Source: Sanderia malayensis (Eukaryota; Cnidaria; Scyphozoa; Semaeostomeae; Pelagiidae). From it: 64,000 bases of DNA. Every line of letters starts with the position of its first letter. Within the stretch, counting starts at the first letter, position 1. The stretch is taken from positions 62,001-126,000 of the forward strand of contig RQOL01000454.1 of NCBI GenBank assembly GCA_013076295.1, written 5' to 3'. Of the stretch, positions 24,357-35,096 are shown one piece after another. Under the pieces are notes generated by a model. It was not told the DNA's origin and ran no database searches. It worked only from the letters and a program-made list of their open reading frames with translations. Made by a program: the position numbers and the translations under genes.

Positions 24357-24776
24357 CAGGGTTGCCATTTGGGCGATCTCGCGCCCAAATTTGGCAATTC
24401 TGGGCGAATAAAAAACCTCTTGGGCGCGAGAAAAAAGTTTGGGCGTCAGAGCAAAATTTGGTCGAATTTGGGCTTAAGCTGCAAAGTTGCAAAAATATAA
24501 TTGTTTTTACCCTCGCGCTGCTGTGTGTGAAAAAATTGAAGGTGGTCAGTTTCAAAAACAGGGGTAAAGTCAGGTGGCTGAGATTCATTGACCTGAGCCA
24601 ATGAGATTTCTGAAGCTTTTTTTAACTTGCTTGATGAGACAGAGATCTTCAAATCGTACGATAAAATGATTTGTGTGTTTTTTTGAACAACAACAACAAC
24701 AAAGTTGTTTGGGCGAATTTGGCCGCCAACCATGAAACTTTTGGCCGATGACCGTTTCAGCCATCTGGCAACCCTG
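24357..24776. mobile_element. hAT-type MITE inserted in the ISL2EU-like element
   Basis: It begins cagggttgccatttgggcg and ends gccatctggcaaccctg. These are inverted ends of the CAGGGTTGCCA type seen also at 32433 and 35055. Flanking 8-mers tcttgggg and ttttgggt agree at six of eight places, consistent with an aged 8-bp target duplication. The inside is rich in tttgggcg motifs and has no gene. Confidence 0.65.
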
Positions 24777-24821
24777 TTTTGGGTGAACTTTTGACTAGGC
24801 GTAGGCCCAATTGTGGTGCTC

Positions 24822-25017
24822 CGAAGAATCGATGAAAACAAAGAGTAAAATCACTTCCTGACTTTCTTTAATTTACTAATATCAATTGAATAATAATTTT
24901 CCCACATGATGGTAAATTAATATCAAGTAATTCGTCCAATAAGCAGCCTAATAAATGGAAATAAAGCATGAGAAATTTCCGTCGCAGTCAGTGGCTACCA
25001 TTTTGGCCTAAATCCCA
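24822..25017 (-). repeat. Right terminal inverted repeat of the ISL2EU-like element
   Basis: Reverse complement of 20244-20430. The outer end reads ttggcctaaatccca. Confidence 0.85.
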
Positions 25018-25309
25018 TCTACCTATTAACACTAAATGATAAATTAGTTGCAAGCTATTGTAATAAAAATGTAATCAGAATAATAAAGCTAACTTACCCT
25101 TTTTTATTTAAGCAACAACAAAACAGCTGTTGAAGAAGTAAATTGACAACTACGAACTGGAACACGACGACAAGACACGACGAAACAACAATTTTAAAGC
25201 CAAAAACTTTCGCTTTCGATTTAACATGTCACGTGAAACTCATTGCCTTCGTCATTGGTGGATTCAGACACAATAAATTAACATAACAATAGATGAAGCC
25301 CTCGTAGTG

Positions 25310-25550
25310 ATGGAACTAAAATGGACTTTCCCCGCACAGAAGGGAATTTCCCTAACTGTGAGGGAAATCCCCTTCACAAGACAAGACATCTGTAAAAAGG
25401 GGAATGGGAAATCAGGGAACGCGGAGCGGGAAACAGAAAAAGAGGGAATATGACCTCACACTATGTTGTATGACGTCATATTCCTCTTTTTCAAATCTGT
25501 AAAAAGGGGAATCCCCGTTCTCCCTTTTACAGATAGCCATTTTTAGACAG
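25310..25550. repeat. CTGTAAAAAGGGG-type MITE (relative at 49525-49690)
   Basis: The stretch contains repeated ctgtaaaaaggggaat motifs, the phrase aatcagggaacgcggagcgg and a central near-palindrome around atatgac...gacgtcatat. The reverse complement of 49525-49690 shows the same order of motifs. It has no coding content. Confidence 0.65.
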
Positions 25551-26112
25551 GGCATATAGCCTGTGGCAAGCTAATAAACATGCCATTGTTTTTTTTATGA
25601 CTAGAATCGATAGATTAGACTTTGAACTTTCAGAATCTATAGCTTTAGCCAATAAGGGGCTATCTTTGAAGCAAGGAATGTGGAGTATTGGAATATTGGA
25701 ATAAAAATATAGCAAGTAACAGTGCGAAATTCACATAGTAAAAATACATTATAATTTATTTTCTGAGAACAAAACAAGAACAAAATTTCAATATGTTTTT
25801 CACACAAACAGAACATTGAACAGAAAAATGACAACAACTTTTAAACAACTTTGCATGACAGCTCCGGGTTTTGTTAGCCTGCGTGCAGTCCTTAAACAGT
25901 TCTTAGTCTTTCTTTACAGTCTGTGCAACAAGCCTAGAATACTTGTCCCAGTCTCGATTACAGAAAATTTTCTATTGTTTGCATATATTGCTGTGTTTCC
26001 GTTGTCCTTGTGAATCCCTTTTCAGGCGCCATCAGAACAAGCTATATCGTTGGCTTTCAGATCATGTTCATTCAACTTTGTTCTGATTTTAGATAGCAAT
26101 TGAGTTTCGTAG

Positions 26113-27470
26113 CTAAGTAGTTTTGGCTAAAACAGCATTTCGAGGTAGGTGGTTTATCAGAACGTTCTCTGTGCTATTCTGATTGGCGATATTGTTGACG
26201 AGTGATTCAGTATTACATTTTGATGTCTTGTATTCAATGCTTGAGACCTTTGTGATATTCATTATTCCCAAGCCTCCCAGTTTAACTGGAAGTGACAATG
26301 ACTTAGATCTTGCAATGACTTAGATCACGTTCCAAATCATTGCAAGATCAACCTTCAAATAGCGATGGAATCAGTTGGTTTCTGATTACGTTCTCAACTG
26401 GCTCAAGGAGAATCAGGTAGTTGAACTTGTGTCTGAATCCAGCCGTAAACGCGCAGTAAGCTGACTGTGGGTAGAACATTGCAATATCAGATAAGAATCT
26501 GCTTAACCCAATAATCAACTAGATCAACTACATAAGTATTCTTCTACTCGAGGCTACCGATGACTGCACCGAGATGTCATTTACCGTTCTTTGTGACGAA
26601 ATGTTAGTGTCCTTAAATACCGATTTAGCAACGTCATGTTTGTCAGGTTTAACTATCAGCCAAGACTTGGTCGGTTTAGGGAATTAGCCAATTCTTGGTC
26701 CAGCCGAAACCAGCTTCTGCCACCCCTGAAGAAGAGACGCTAGTTTTCCACCACAACTTAGACCATCAGCATAGGCAGTATGATTAGCACCTACAGTAGA
26801 AATAGCGCGTATGAGAGGGACCAAGCCCAAGGCGTAATAGGACGTCGCTTATGGGTAAATTTGCGTTGTGCATTCTGAGGATTTGATTTCAAAACCTCCG
26901 TGACGAATACTCGGGAGTTCCGATGGTAGCAGTTGCTTAAATAGGTAGCAATTAGTGGACATTCGATCTTGATGTTGTGTATCATCACCCGGCGGTTTAT
27001 TCGGTTAAAGGCATTGTCAATATCTACGATCAATACGCCGTCACAATTATCATCCTCGAAAACTAATTTCAGTGCGTGCACAACAGCATCGCAGTCAGAA
27101 CGTTGGCCTGCACATCGTGGGAAATCTCCAGCACTTTCTAATATTTGCTGTTTGAAAGTTAACAGCACTGCACGTCAAATAATGCGGCGAAAAACCTCAC
27201 CAATGCCAATAGGCCGAAGACCTGGACAGTTATCTAATGGTATCAGTCTGCACGCTAAGAAGGCTTCAAGAGAACAATTGTCACAAACAAATTGGTCCAA
27301 ACACAACTTCCTGGTGAAACTCGCCAATGCATCACATAGATCATGGTTATATGAACCAAAGGAAGCAGATGTTAATATCCTTCTCCATCCATCAGCATCC
27401 AAACATGAAGGTCCAGCAGCGCCCTTGATCTGACAAGCTATTTTGCTACTTTGGATCATTTCCACCATGT
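26113..27470 (-). pseudogene. Decayed reverse transcriptase
   Basis: Three minus-strand blocks belong to one RT family. About 27470-27175 encodes GAAGPSCLDADGWRRIL and CPGLRPIGIGEVFRRII. About 27168-26800 encodes FPRCAGQRSDCDAVVHAL and the active-site motif GVLIVDIDNAFNRINRR. After a frame change near 26820 come LGLVPLIRAIS, AYADGLSCGG (normally YADD) and PTKSWLIVKPDKHD. The block to 26113 has SLPVKLGGLGI, the usual end. Loss of the YADD aspartate and several frameshifts make it dead. RTs with the RPIGIGE signature are, to my knowledge, common in cnidarian genomes; the exact retroelement clade is not settled here. Confidence 0.7.
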
Positions 27471-28105
27471 TCTGTAGATCTTGCTTTTGATGATCGCTTT
27501 TTGAATCTTTCGAGTGATGAGATTATATTTTCTATTTTCTTTGTTCCTTTCCTGCTTCGTCCTCCTGCAGCAGTTTTCTTACGCCTTTTCTTCTCGGGAA
27601 TCTTATTACCAGCATTTTTCTTGTTACTTTTGGACAAAAGAAGTAACCCACATCTCTTTGCAAAATCTTTGGCTTTCTCTCTGCAGCATTCAAGAACACA
27701 ATTCTTGTCAAAACTAAAATATGTCGAGCAACAGTGTCCTTCGTCGCCTCCTTTCTCCGCCAAAGTTTTGCTTAATAGCGGTCTTTGTCGACGTTCATAG
27801 GATACCATGCCGTACAAAAAGAAAGCAAAATGCCCCTTCTCTAACGTGTCTATTCCTTGAGTCAATTTACGGTAGCACTCCTCTTTTGGTGCTGTATCTT
27901 CCTCTGACATCATTGATGAGAGACAACGGGCGTAAAGAGTCGGATATAGCGCATCCATCATAGCCAGTTGACTATTGAGATTGATTGGAGCATTTCTCAG
28001 CCTTCTGCCGTAGAAACTACGACGTACTTCAAATGCAAGTTCAGAAATTGAATTCACCAACGTTTTTCTTGTTACATAAGCCTCTCTATTGTCGCCACAA
28101 TTCAC
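27446..28105 (-). CDS. Basic-tailed open frame upstream of the reverse transcriptase
   Basis: This open frame begins right after an acceptor-like sequence (ataattcag/gtgaat) and has no ATG at its head. It encodes about 219 residues. The first half is rich in R and L (TLVNSISELAFEVRRSFYGR), the middle holds a cysteine cluster (CCSTYFSF, CVLECCREKA) and the end is very basic (KKRRKKTAAGG, KRSSKARST). No known domain was recognised. It overlaps and leads in another frame into the RT block, so it is probably the front part of the same retroelement. Confidence 0.4.
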   Translation of the reverse strand: MNCGDNREAYVTRKTLVNSISELAFEVRRSFYGRRLRNAPINLNSQLAMMDALYPTLYARCLSSMMSEEDTAPKEECYRKLTQGIDTLEKGHFAFFLYGMVSYERRQRPLLSKTLAEKGGDEGHCCSTYFSFDKNCVLECCREKAKDFAKRCGLLLLSKSNKKNAGNKIPEKKRRKKTAAGGRSRKGTKKIENIISSLERFKKRSSKARSTEHGGNDPK

Positions 28106-28369
28106 CTGAATTATGGAAGGTAACAGAACAAGATTTTAATTGACGAATATCTATACATTTCAAACTATTGCACACGGACAATTCCCCATTCATACAGATA
28201 CAACAATAAAGTGCATTGCACATTGCTCATAAGTTCAATACCAAATGTCATATTACTGTTGTAAGACTTCAATTAAGCCCCAACCCTTTGATAAGCCCCC
28301 ACCTAAAATTTGCTTGCAGAATAAGGGGCTTATTCAACCATGCTTTACCTTGACATCGTTATTCTGGTA

Positions 28370-29100
28370 TAGCATCTTGACGGTTTCTGCAAGAAATTCA
28401 GACCCATGGTCTGATTGCCAAATTTCAGGAAACCCTATAAAAATTACAGCAAAACAATATTATTACTTCTTTCAAATATCAGTCATTAAAAAGAAATTAG
28501 CAACAGTTTGTTCACAAATGACAGATTTTATTAAAGAGTGACACCCCGAAGCAGCGCTACATCTAAACACTGGAAATTAAGAGCGCTGCGACATTCCATT
28601 GAGTGATTATGGTATACTGGGTGACCCAAGAAAGGATTTAAGTTTTCCTGAAAGAAAAATGCACAGTTTGAAATGGGATTCTTCAGTGCTCAATGGAGTA
28701 TTTTTTCCGGGTTTCGGGCTTTAGACAATTTAGGTTTCGGTTTGACAAAAATATAACAACAAATTACCTTCTTTCTCAAATAGGAAACTTTTAGCAACCA
28801 CAATATGTCACACATGTTTGCTTTTGATAGGAAAAAGCCAACAAAGCTCTTGAAAAACAGCATTTCACTGCCAGGAAATATCGAAATTGTCATCCGTTTG
28901 ATTTCATAAATTTCCTGTACTTTGACAGAGCCATATCAATCAAGTCAAACTGTAGCATTTGAATGTGGGAAGTGTTCTGATAGGAATAGGAGGTCCAGGC
29001 TTTGTCATTGGAAGCTTTTTGTTCAATTGACAATTTTTATAAAATTCTTCACCACGCTGTACAAGACTTTGTAACAGTATTCACTGTCTTTTAGCATCTT
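28370..29100 (-). pseudogene. Retroviral-type integrase remnant (copy B)
   Basis: Counterpart of the remnant in copy A. The minus strand encodes a GFPEIWQ...GSEFLAETV-like motif near 28430-28390 and ISIFPGSEMLFFKSFVGFF with a following SKANMCDILWLLKVSY near 28890-28760. Stops interrupt the frame and the C-terminal part present in copy A is absent. Confidence 0.5.
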
Positions 29101-29689
29101 GACAAGTGAATGTAATTCATCTATATAAAAAAATAATTGTTATTTTTGAATTACATTTCGCTAATTGCCATTAAATTGATGTAAATTGCCCTGAAAAGGA
29201 AATTACAATCTAGAATGCTGCACAATTTTCTCAGAAACTATCTTAAGTGTAAGAAAATGGCATTAAAGCAATTTAGCCAATTATATTCATAACATAATAT
29301 AAATTTTTTGAGAATGCAAACGTCAGGTAGAAAAAAATTCTTGCTGCTCCAAAAATATGACATATGGTCTATACAATTAAATACCTCAAAGGAGAGGAGA
29401 TGAAAAACTGTCAATTGACAACAATATTGGAGATTCCAACCCCGTGCGTATAACTGCAGGATCAGGGATCCGATTCTTGTCAACCCGTTAGGATTTTGTG
29501 TAAATGACCAGGAATGAATTGTTTTTTCCACATTAACTCTGATAAAAAGTTTTGATTTTATTCATCAAGCTTTCACAGCACAAGTTGACAGTGTAATTAG
29601 TTGATAAATGTTAATTAACGTCCTGGTAATAATAATCCAGATATATATGAAGTAGACAGAAACAATAAAAATAATTATGTTCTCACCTT

Positions 29690-30110
29690 CCTCGTCAAAT
29701 CCGGATTCACCAATGGACATACATTTACCAATGAAATGAAGCAACGCAGGTTGAGGGAGATGAAAACATCTTCTTCAGCCAGCATTGCTTCATTTCAGTC
29801 AGCTTCTCCATGATCCCTCCAAACTCCTTCGCACGAATCTGAACATCAAACAACACAACCCATTCCGCCAATTAAAATAAATTGGCGACTGAGCTTAATT
29901 GTGATTGGTCGATTTTCATACTATTCATTGACAATTCTTTCAATTCCGTTGCCTTTGTTCTGTTGGCATCAATAGATGTTGATGTTATTGCTGTTGGTGG
30001 TGAGTTCGCACTGGTTGAGCAAGGGAGAGAAGGAACCCTGCAATTGCAACAGTTAACATCTGCACAGTAGGCGATGTTTTGGTGACTAAACTATGTTTTT
30101 AAACACAACC
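29690..30110 (-). pseudogene. Broken copy of the NLR LRR exon (copy B)
   Basis: Very similar to 15483-15900. The minus strand shows the same NCRVPSL-type segment and the same truncated exon end near 29690 with a gtgagaac-like donor. It joins abruptly at about 30135 to sequence that corresponds to 17030 in copy A. Confidence 0.6.
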
Positions 30111-30194
30111 CAGTTGACGTTAAGATAGCATAAGTAACAAAGTAACTTGATTATCACCAAGTCCAAGGATTTCCAACTGTTGGTACCTCCTTTG

Positions 30195-30290
30195 GTTGCA
30201 TCAAAAATATATTGACTGTGAGGTCTTCCAAGGATTATAAGGATTATAATCCTTGAAAGACCTCATAGTCAACACTTTGATGCGGAGAAT
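30195..30290. repeat. NACHT-associated hairpin, copy B1
   Basis: gtcttccaaggattataa...ttataatccttgaaagac with loop gga, and outer arms gcatcaaa...tttgatgc. One arm carries a g-to-a change relative to the copy A hairpin. Confidence 0.8.
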
Positions 30291-30690
30291 TTTTTCAATA
30301 AATCTTTGATTCATTTTCTTGGCTTCTTGAAGTTCATCCAGACCATGAATTAGAAATAGTCCAGTTTCGTCGTTCTTGACAGGAAGGCTTCTGAATTTCC
30401 CTTTCAAATAGTCGTGATTGATTTTTTCAAGTTTATTGTGTTCATTGGTGCATCCAGAAATAAAGTTGTTAAAGAGTCTCTACAGATGATGTAGAAAAGG
30501 AAGAACTGATTTGCCGCAATTGGGAAGTCAGTTCTAGCGAAGGCAACTCCCTTTGCAAGGACGGATTTGCCAATTCCGGCTTCTCCAACAACAAAAAAAC
30601 TTGGTTTTTGTTATCATCCTGAACCATATTGAACATTTCCTCAACTTCAATAGTCTGAACATGATCTTTTAAAGACTTGATCAGCCTCTT
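30290..30690 (-). pseudogene. NACHT remnant B1 (consensus Walker A, frameshifted)
   Basis: The minus strand from about 30600 reads VVGEAGIGKSVLAKGVAFA, with the normal serine after the Walker A lysine. A run of seven T just before it shifts the frame relative to the upstream MVQDDNKNQ. The Walker B region is GLFLIHGLDELQEA, with histidine in place of the first aspartate. The unit is in tandem with B2. Confidence 0.65.
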
Positions 30691-30692
30691 TG

Positions 30693-30780
30693 GCTGCATC
30701 AAAAAAGTGTTGACTGTGAAGTCTTCCAGGGATTATAAGGATTATAATCCTTGGAAGACCACATAGTCAAAACTTTGATG
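30693..30780. repeat. NACHT-associated hairpin, copy B2
   Basis: tcttccagggattataa...ttataatccttggaaga with loop gga. One arm position differs from copy A; the outer arms gcatcaaa...tttgatgc are kept. It marks the border between the two tandem NACHT units. Confidence 0.8.
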
Positions 30781-31168
30781 CGGAAAACTTTTCAATAAAT
30801 GTTTGATTCATTTTCTTGGCTTCTTGAAGTTCATCCACACCATCAATTAGAAATAGTGTAGTTTCGTCGTTCTTTACAGGTAGGCTTCTGAATTTCTCCT
30901 TCAAATAGTTGTGATTGATTATTTCAGGTTCATTGTGTTGATTGGTGCATTGAGAAACAAAGTTGTTAAAGTCTCTACAGATGATGTAGAAAAGGAAGAA
31001 CTGATTTGCCGGAATTGGGAAATCAGTTCTAGCGAAGGCAACTCCCTTTGCAAGAACAAATTTGCCAATTCCGGCTTCCCCACCAACAAAAATAATTTGG
31101 TTTTTGTTATCACCCTGAACCATATTGAACATTTCCTCAACTTCAAATGTCTGGGAATGATCCTTCAA
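30767..31168 (-). pseudogene. NACHT remnant B2 (open fragment, atypical Walker A)
   Basis: An open minus-strand frame of about 133 codons with FVGGEAGIGKFVLAKG (phenylalanine after the Walker A lysine) and TLFLIDGVDELQEA (intact Walker B). It ends at the hairpin as in copy A. It is only the front half of a NACHT domain, with no winged helix or LRR attached, so it is a fragment of a dead NLR gene. Confidence 0.65.
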
Positions 31169-31721
31169 AGACTTGATCTGCGATAAGAGCTATCACAACG
31201 AAATGGTCAGTGTCAAAGACTGTTCATTTCACCGTGATAGCTCTTAGCGGCAACTGGACTTCTCTTCCTTTCTCTTATCATCATATTTACTGCGAAACCT
31301 TTAATTTCCAATTTGAGTGGCTTGATATAACCATGCTCTACACAAATTGTGTATTCACGAATGTGCTAACCATGAAGTAAACTGTGTAAAACAATTAACT
31401 TCATACTTAGCATATTCTTGCATATACTTGCTTCGTAATCAGAAATAGCTGACAAAAATGAAAAGGACTTCCAACATTATAAAACATAATACAATAAAAC
31501 AGCAGAATAAATTGTTTTAGATGGCGCAATGCAAAACAATTGATGATATGAATTGGCTAAGGGCAAAGTGCAATGCAGGTAGACAAAAACAAGATGTTGC
31601 CGAATAGCATGAAAACAGCACAAAAGATTGTGGTTGCACTGGTGGACAATTTGCTTCCCTCGCCAAGACGGTACAAATGATAAATAATAGATTTAGTTAA
31701 TTGATGAACAATACAATCATA

Positions 31722-32424
31722 AAAAATCTTGACGAATTGCTGCTAAAGTTGTTGCAGATGTTGATTTCGTGGGTGACAAACCTGATGACTCCGGATGCAA
31801 ACTGAAATATATTGACCTAATGAGATTTCGAAATGAATTTAAGAGGAATTGCAAAGTACAACACAGAGATATTGAGGTGCAAATTCAAATCCTCCAGCAA
31901 TGTACAACAACTTTCCCCGTCTCCAGAATATAAACATCTGAAAATGGGAGTTGCTTTTAGCTAAATAAAAACGACTATCGTGCCAAGGGGTACTCAAGGA
32001 ACAATGGGTGATGCAATATAATATCATAATACTTCGAAGGTACTTAGTTTCAAGAGGAAACTGTGTCTCTGATGCAACTTAAACATCATGGTCTTTATTT
32101 GTAGCATAAAATAAAAAATAACTCTATTTTGGCGAGTCAAAATTGGGCTGCAACCGCCATGTTTTGGAAAAGTTTGTGCAAGCAGATAATAATTGAGTGA
32201 TAGGCCCATGTCGAAATCAAAAACGTCTTAAAACATTTTAAGAGGCTACTAACATTAAGAAATACATTAATTATATAATATTGTGGCAATAATGGATTCT
32301 GAGCTACAAACTTACCTTCCCCTTTATAGTCTTTAAAAACGAAAATGAAAAAAGATCAAGAACGAAGGTCGAAGAAACTTTCTGGGGAAAATATGAAAAT
32401 CCAAAACAAAACAAAGACAAACAA
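31722..32424. other. No gene identified
   Basis: A plus-strand stretch near 31735-31920 reads openly as KVVADVDFVGDKPDDSG and DLMRFRNEFKRN, but it matches no family I know and has no start or splice context. The rest is AT-rich. Confidence 0.3.
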
Positions 32425-32907
32425 ACCCGAACCAGGGTTGCCAGATTTGAAATTTCAAAATATGCCAATTTGTGAAAAAAATATGCAAAATAAGTCTAAA
32501 ATATGCCAAATTTTGAAAATTCTCCGCAGAGGCATAGTACAGCTGCGGAGAAAGCTGCTCAATTACGTAATGGTTGCTTCGAGATTTTTCTCAAGATATT
32601 GGAGGCAAACAATTCTTATCTTTCTTGTAAAACATTTAATTTTTTATCAATATCACTCAGATTAATAAGTTCAATACAGTAAAAATCTGCATATAAGAAC
32701 CTGTAAATTTTCGTTCCAGTCTATTGTTCCAAGACAATAGGCTATTGTTTTGTCTGTTGTTTTGATCAGAAATATCACCCTGAAGGAGGGTACCCAATAG
32801 CCCCCCTGATTCCCGAATTCCCGCAGCGTTTTTAGCCCAATTCCCGATTCCCGACCATGATTTTTGACGAATTCCCGCTTGATGTCTAAAAGTGTAGTTG
32901 GTGTACT

Positions 32908-33200
32908 CAGGGGCGTCGCCAGCCCAAAAAAACTAGGGTGGACAAAAACGAGGGGTCATTTAGATTGTCAGAAAACGTGGGAAACGGCCTTTTTAGCAAT
33001 TTTGAACCACTTAAAAAAATTTTGGAAAAGCAGTTTTGTCAAGCAGCCTTTTTCATAACAGCGAGCATCAAAGAGGAAAGCTCCACACCCGGATGTTCTG
33101 AATGAATGAACATAACTCCCCCCCAAAAATAAATCGAAAATAGAAAATCGACCTCTGAGAAAACTGGGGTGGACATGTCCACCCCGTAGTGACGCCACTG
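32908..33200. mobile_element. Third nested hAT-type MITE
   Basis: It begins caggggcgtcgccag and ends agtgacgccactg, with flanking 8-mers ggtgtact and gatgtact that differ at one position. It has no coding content. Confidence 0.8.
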
Positions 33201-33283
33201 GATGTACTAAAGCTTACATTAATCATATTCACAACTGATGGCTGTGGCCAGATGCAGTTGCATTATTTATGGCTCACACAATA

Positions 33284-33359
33284 CAGTTGACATTCATGAT
33301 AACTCGAACTCTCAGGGGAAATCGAAAGTTGTTCGAGTTATCAACTGTTATGTCAACTG
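33284..33359. mobile_element. Short pogo/Tigger-like inverted-repeat element
   Basis: cagttgacattcatgataac and the reverse complement of gttatcaactgttatgtcaactg form paired ends with tcgaactctcaggggaaa inside, a pattern I associate with pogo/Tigger ends. No clear TA duplication is visible on the right. Confidence 0.5.
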
Positions 33360-33769
33360 TGTTTTTTAACTTCCTGTTTGGGTTTCTTAACTGCAGATAT
33401 CAATGTTTTGCTTCACCCAATAGGTACAATGTGAATGAAGATATACCCTATACGCTTTGCAACGCTCATTCATGATTTCACCGAGGCTACGTTTCCATTA
33501 TTACGATCCAAAACGAAAACACTTGATAGCCCTGTTAAAAGTGGAGTCATTTAAAAACGGAGACATTTAACAACGGAATCCTATAATAGGCTTGAAAACT
33601 ATTTGATGCCCTGAATGCGATTCTCCTTTCTAGATTTTTGATAATTGGATTTTTTATAGAAATAGATTTTTGGTTGCATGACTGTGAATGAGCAGTTTTT
33701 TTTATTCTAGTAACTATTTTTACTTGAAATGAAACTGTACATATTTGTCGAATACGGTTCAATGCAGAA

Positions 33770-34543
33770 TTATTCAATATATCTGTTGTTGAATCGAATT
33801 GTTCGGCCAAAGCGCGATCTTGTGCCCAAGAGGAAATCTGCTTCACTACTGTCATTATTATCATCGCAATCTGGATGTTCGTTATTCTCGACCTCAGGTT
33901 CATCATATTGTTCATCTTCGCTTGTGTGATCATATTCGATCTTTACTTACTCTTCAATTCCATCTAAGAATGCAATTCTTTCGCCTGGCTGTATTTCTTG
34001 TTGATACAAATAAGCAGGCAATGTTTCAGCCTTTGCCATTGTTGTTTTTTGGCGCGCTGTGCGCTGACGAACAGCAGCACCATATGTATGAGCCCATTCT
34101 CTCATTAAATGTGTCTTGGTTGTTTAGAGTTTCTGCCTTGTCTGGCTTTGAAACAAAAACACTCGAATATGGTATTGCTCTTTCAGGCAACGGGTACCAA
34201 GATCTTCGATTTGTGTAGTAATGAGCTGCCCAAGATGTTGTTCTTTTTAATCCTTCCTTGACGGCATTGCCAAAGTTTCTTGCATATTCTAGAGCTGTAC
34301 ATAATGGGTTTTTATGATGAACTATGGAATGTATATTTTCAATATCCATTTTCATACAGCTGAGCAAATTTGCCTGCTTGTTGTTTCACTCCGTCTCTCA
34401 GCATTTTCACTGATTCCAAAGTTTTGGCTGCAACATTTCCCTGGCAGGAATAATGCTTGGAGAGAGTTTGGATCGTTTGTTTGGGCGTCGCACATATACA
34501 CAACACGCCACAGTCCGACTCCATTTATGCCTCTTCTTCTCAC
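33770..34543 (-). pseudogene. Decayed transposon protein inside the second hAT-like element
   Basis: Minus-strand blocks in different frames follow one another: about 34524-34345 (VLCICATPKQTIQTLSKHYS, LRDGVKQQAGKFAQL), about 34367-34030 (WAAHYYTNRRSWYPLPERA) and about 34020-33770, which ends DFLLGTRSRFGRTIRFNNRY and a stop. The last motif resembles C-terminal ends of integrase-type transposon proteins. Frameshifts separate the blocks. The family was not identified. Confidence 0.4.
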
Positions 34544-35096
34544 TATTATTGCTCACGCGCAATGTCATTTCTCATGTTTTTGCGCCAAAAAATTCCAAAC
34601 CGAGGCACGAGAAACGAGGCTGAGTGGAATTTCTGGTGACGACCGGGCAAATCCCGCTTCCCGAAAGCTGTTCCCAATTCCCGAATCCCGTTCACAGAAA
34701 TTTGCTAATTCCCGAATCCCGGTTCAAAAAAATAACGATTCCCGCTTTCCCGAAAAACGTATTGGGTACCCTCCTGAAGGTTCTTAATCCATTGGTTCTT
34801 ACATGCGGGTTTTTAATGTAATCATCCAGTGTGAAAGGTGTGTGTAAAGGTTATATCCTGTGTTTATGAAGAGTTACTTGTAAGCACCAAGAGAATATTA
34901 AGGAAGGGAAACTATCCTTTTGAGAATTTAATCAAAATAAGCCAAAAATATGCCAAATTTAGAAAATATGCCAATCAAAAAATTAATATGCAAAGCAGCT
35001 TCAAAATATGCCAAAAATGCCAAATTTGGCATATAATGCCAATCTGGCAACCCTGACCCGAACCAGAACCTAGTAGACTCATTACTTTGCGTCCCT

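Larger units (their letters stand above)
20244..25017. mobile_element. ISL2EU-like (PIF/Harbinger-related) DNA transposon, about 4.77 kb
   Basis: The ends are long inverted repeats: 20244-20430 reads tgggatttaggccaaaatgg and onward, and 24822-25017 is its reverse complement with small differences over nearly 190 bp. Inside are a plus-strand THAP-DDE transposase (20519-21946) and a convergent minus-strand SAP-SWIM-YqaJ-PHD gene (23933-22050), tail to tail 100 bp apart. A transposase paired with a YqaJ-type nuclease is, as far as I recall, the layout of ISL2EU elements. No clear target duplication was found. A smaller inverted-repeat element has inserted at 24357-24776. Because the transposase frame is open, the element may be recent. 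Confidence 0.8.
28125..31721. repeat. Segmental duplication, copy B (direct; partner 13550-18311)
   Basis: It aligns with copy A in the same orientation from agaacaagattttaattgac to atgaacaatacaatcat. Differences: the block equivalent to 13765-14150 is missing, the block equivalent to 15960-17030 is missing, and the NACHT unit is present twice in tandem. Confidence 0.8.
32787..34772. mobile_element. Second hAT-like element nested in the first
   Basis: Ends agggtacccaat / attgggtaccct are inverted repeats, flanked by an exact 8-bp duplication cctgaagg (32779-32786 and 34773-34780). Subterminal arrays of aattcccgattcccg type occur on both sides. It contains coding remnants on the minus strand and a third inserted element. 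Confidence 0.85.
32433..35055. mobile_element. hAT-type element (outer) with perfect 8-bp target duplication
   Basis: The left end cagggttgccagatttg and right end ccaatctggcaaccctg are inverted repeats. acccgaac flanks both sides exactly (32425-32432 and 35056-35063). Subterminal regions are full of atatgccaa motifs. The element has no transposase of its own and carries another element in its middle. Confidence 0.9.
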
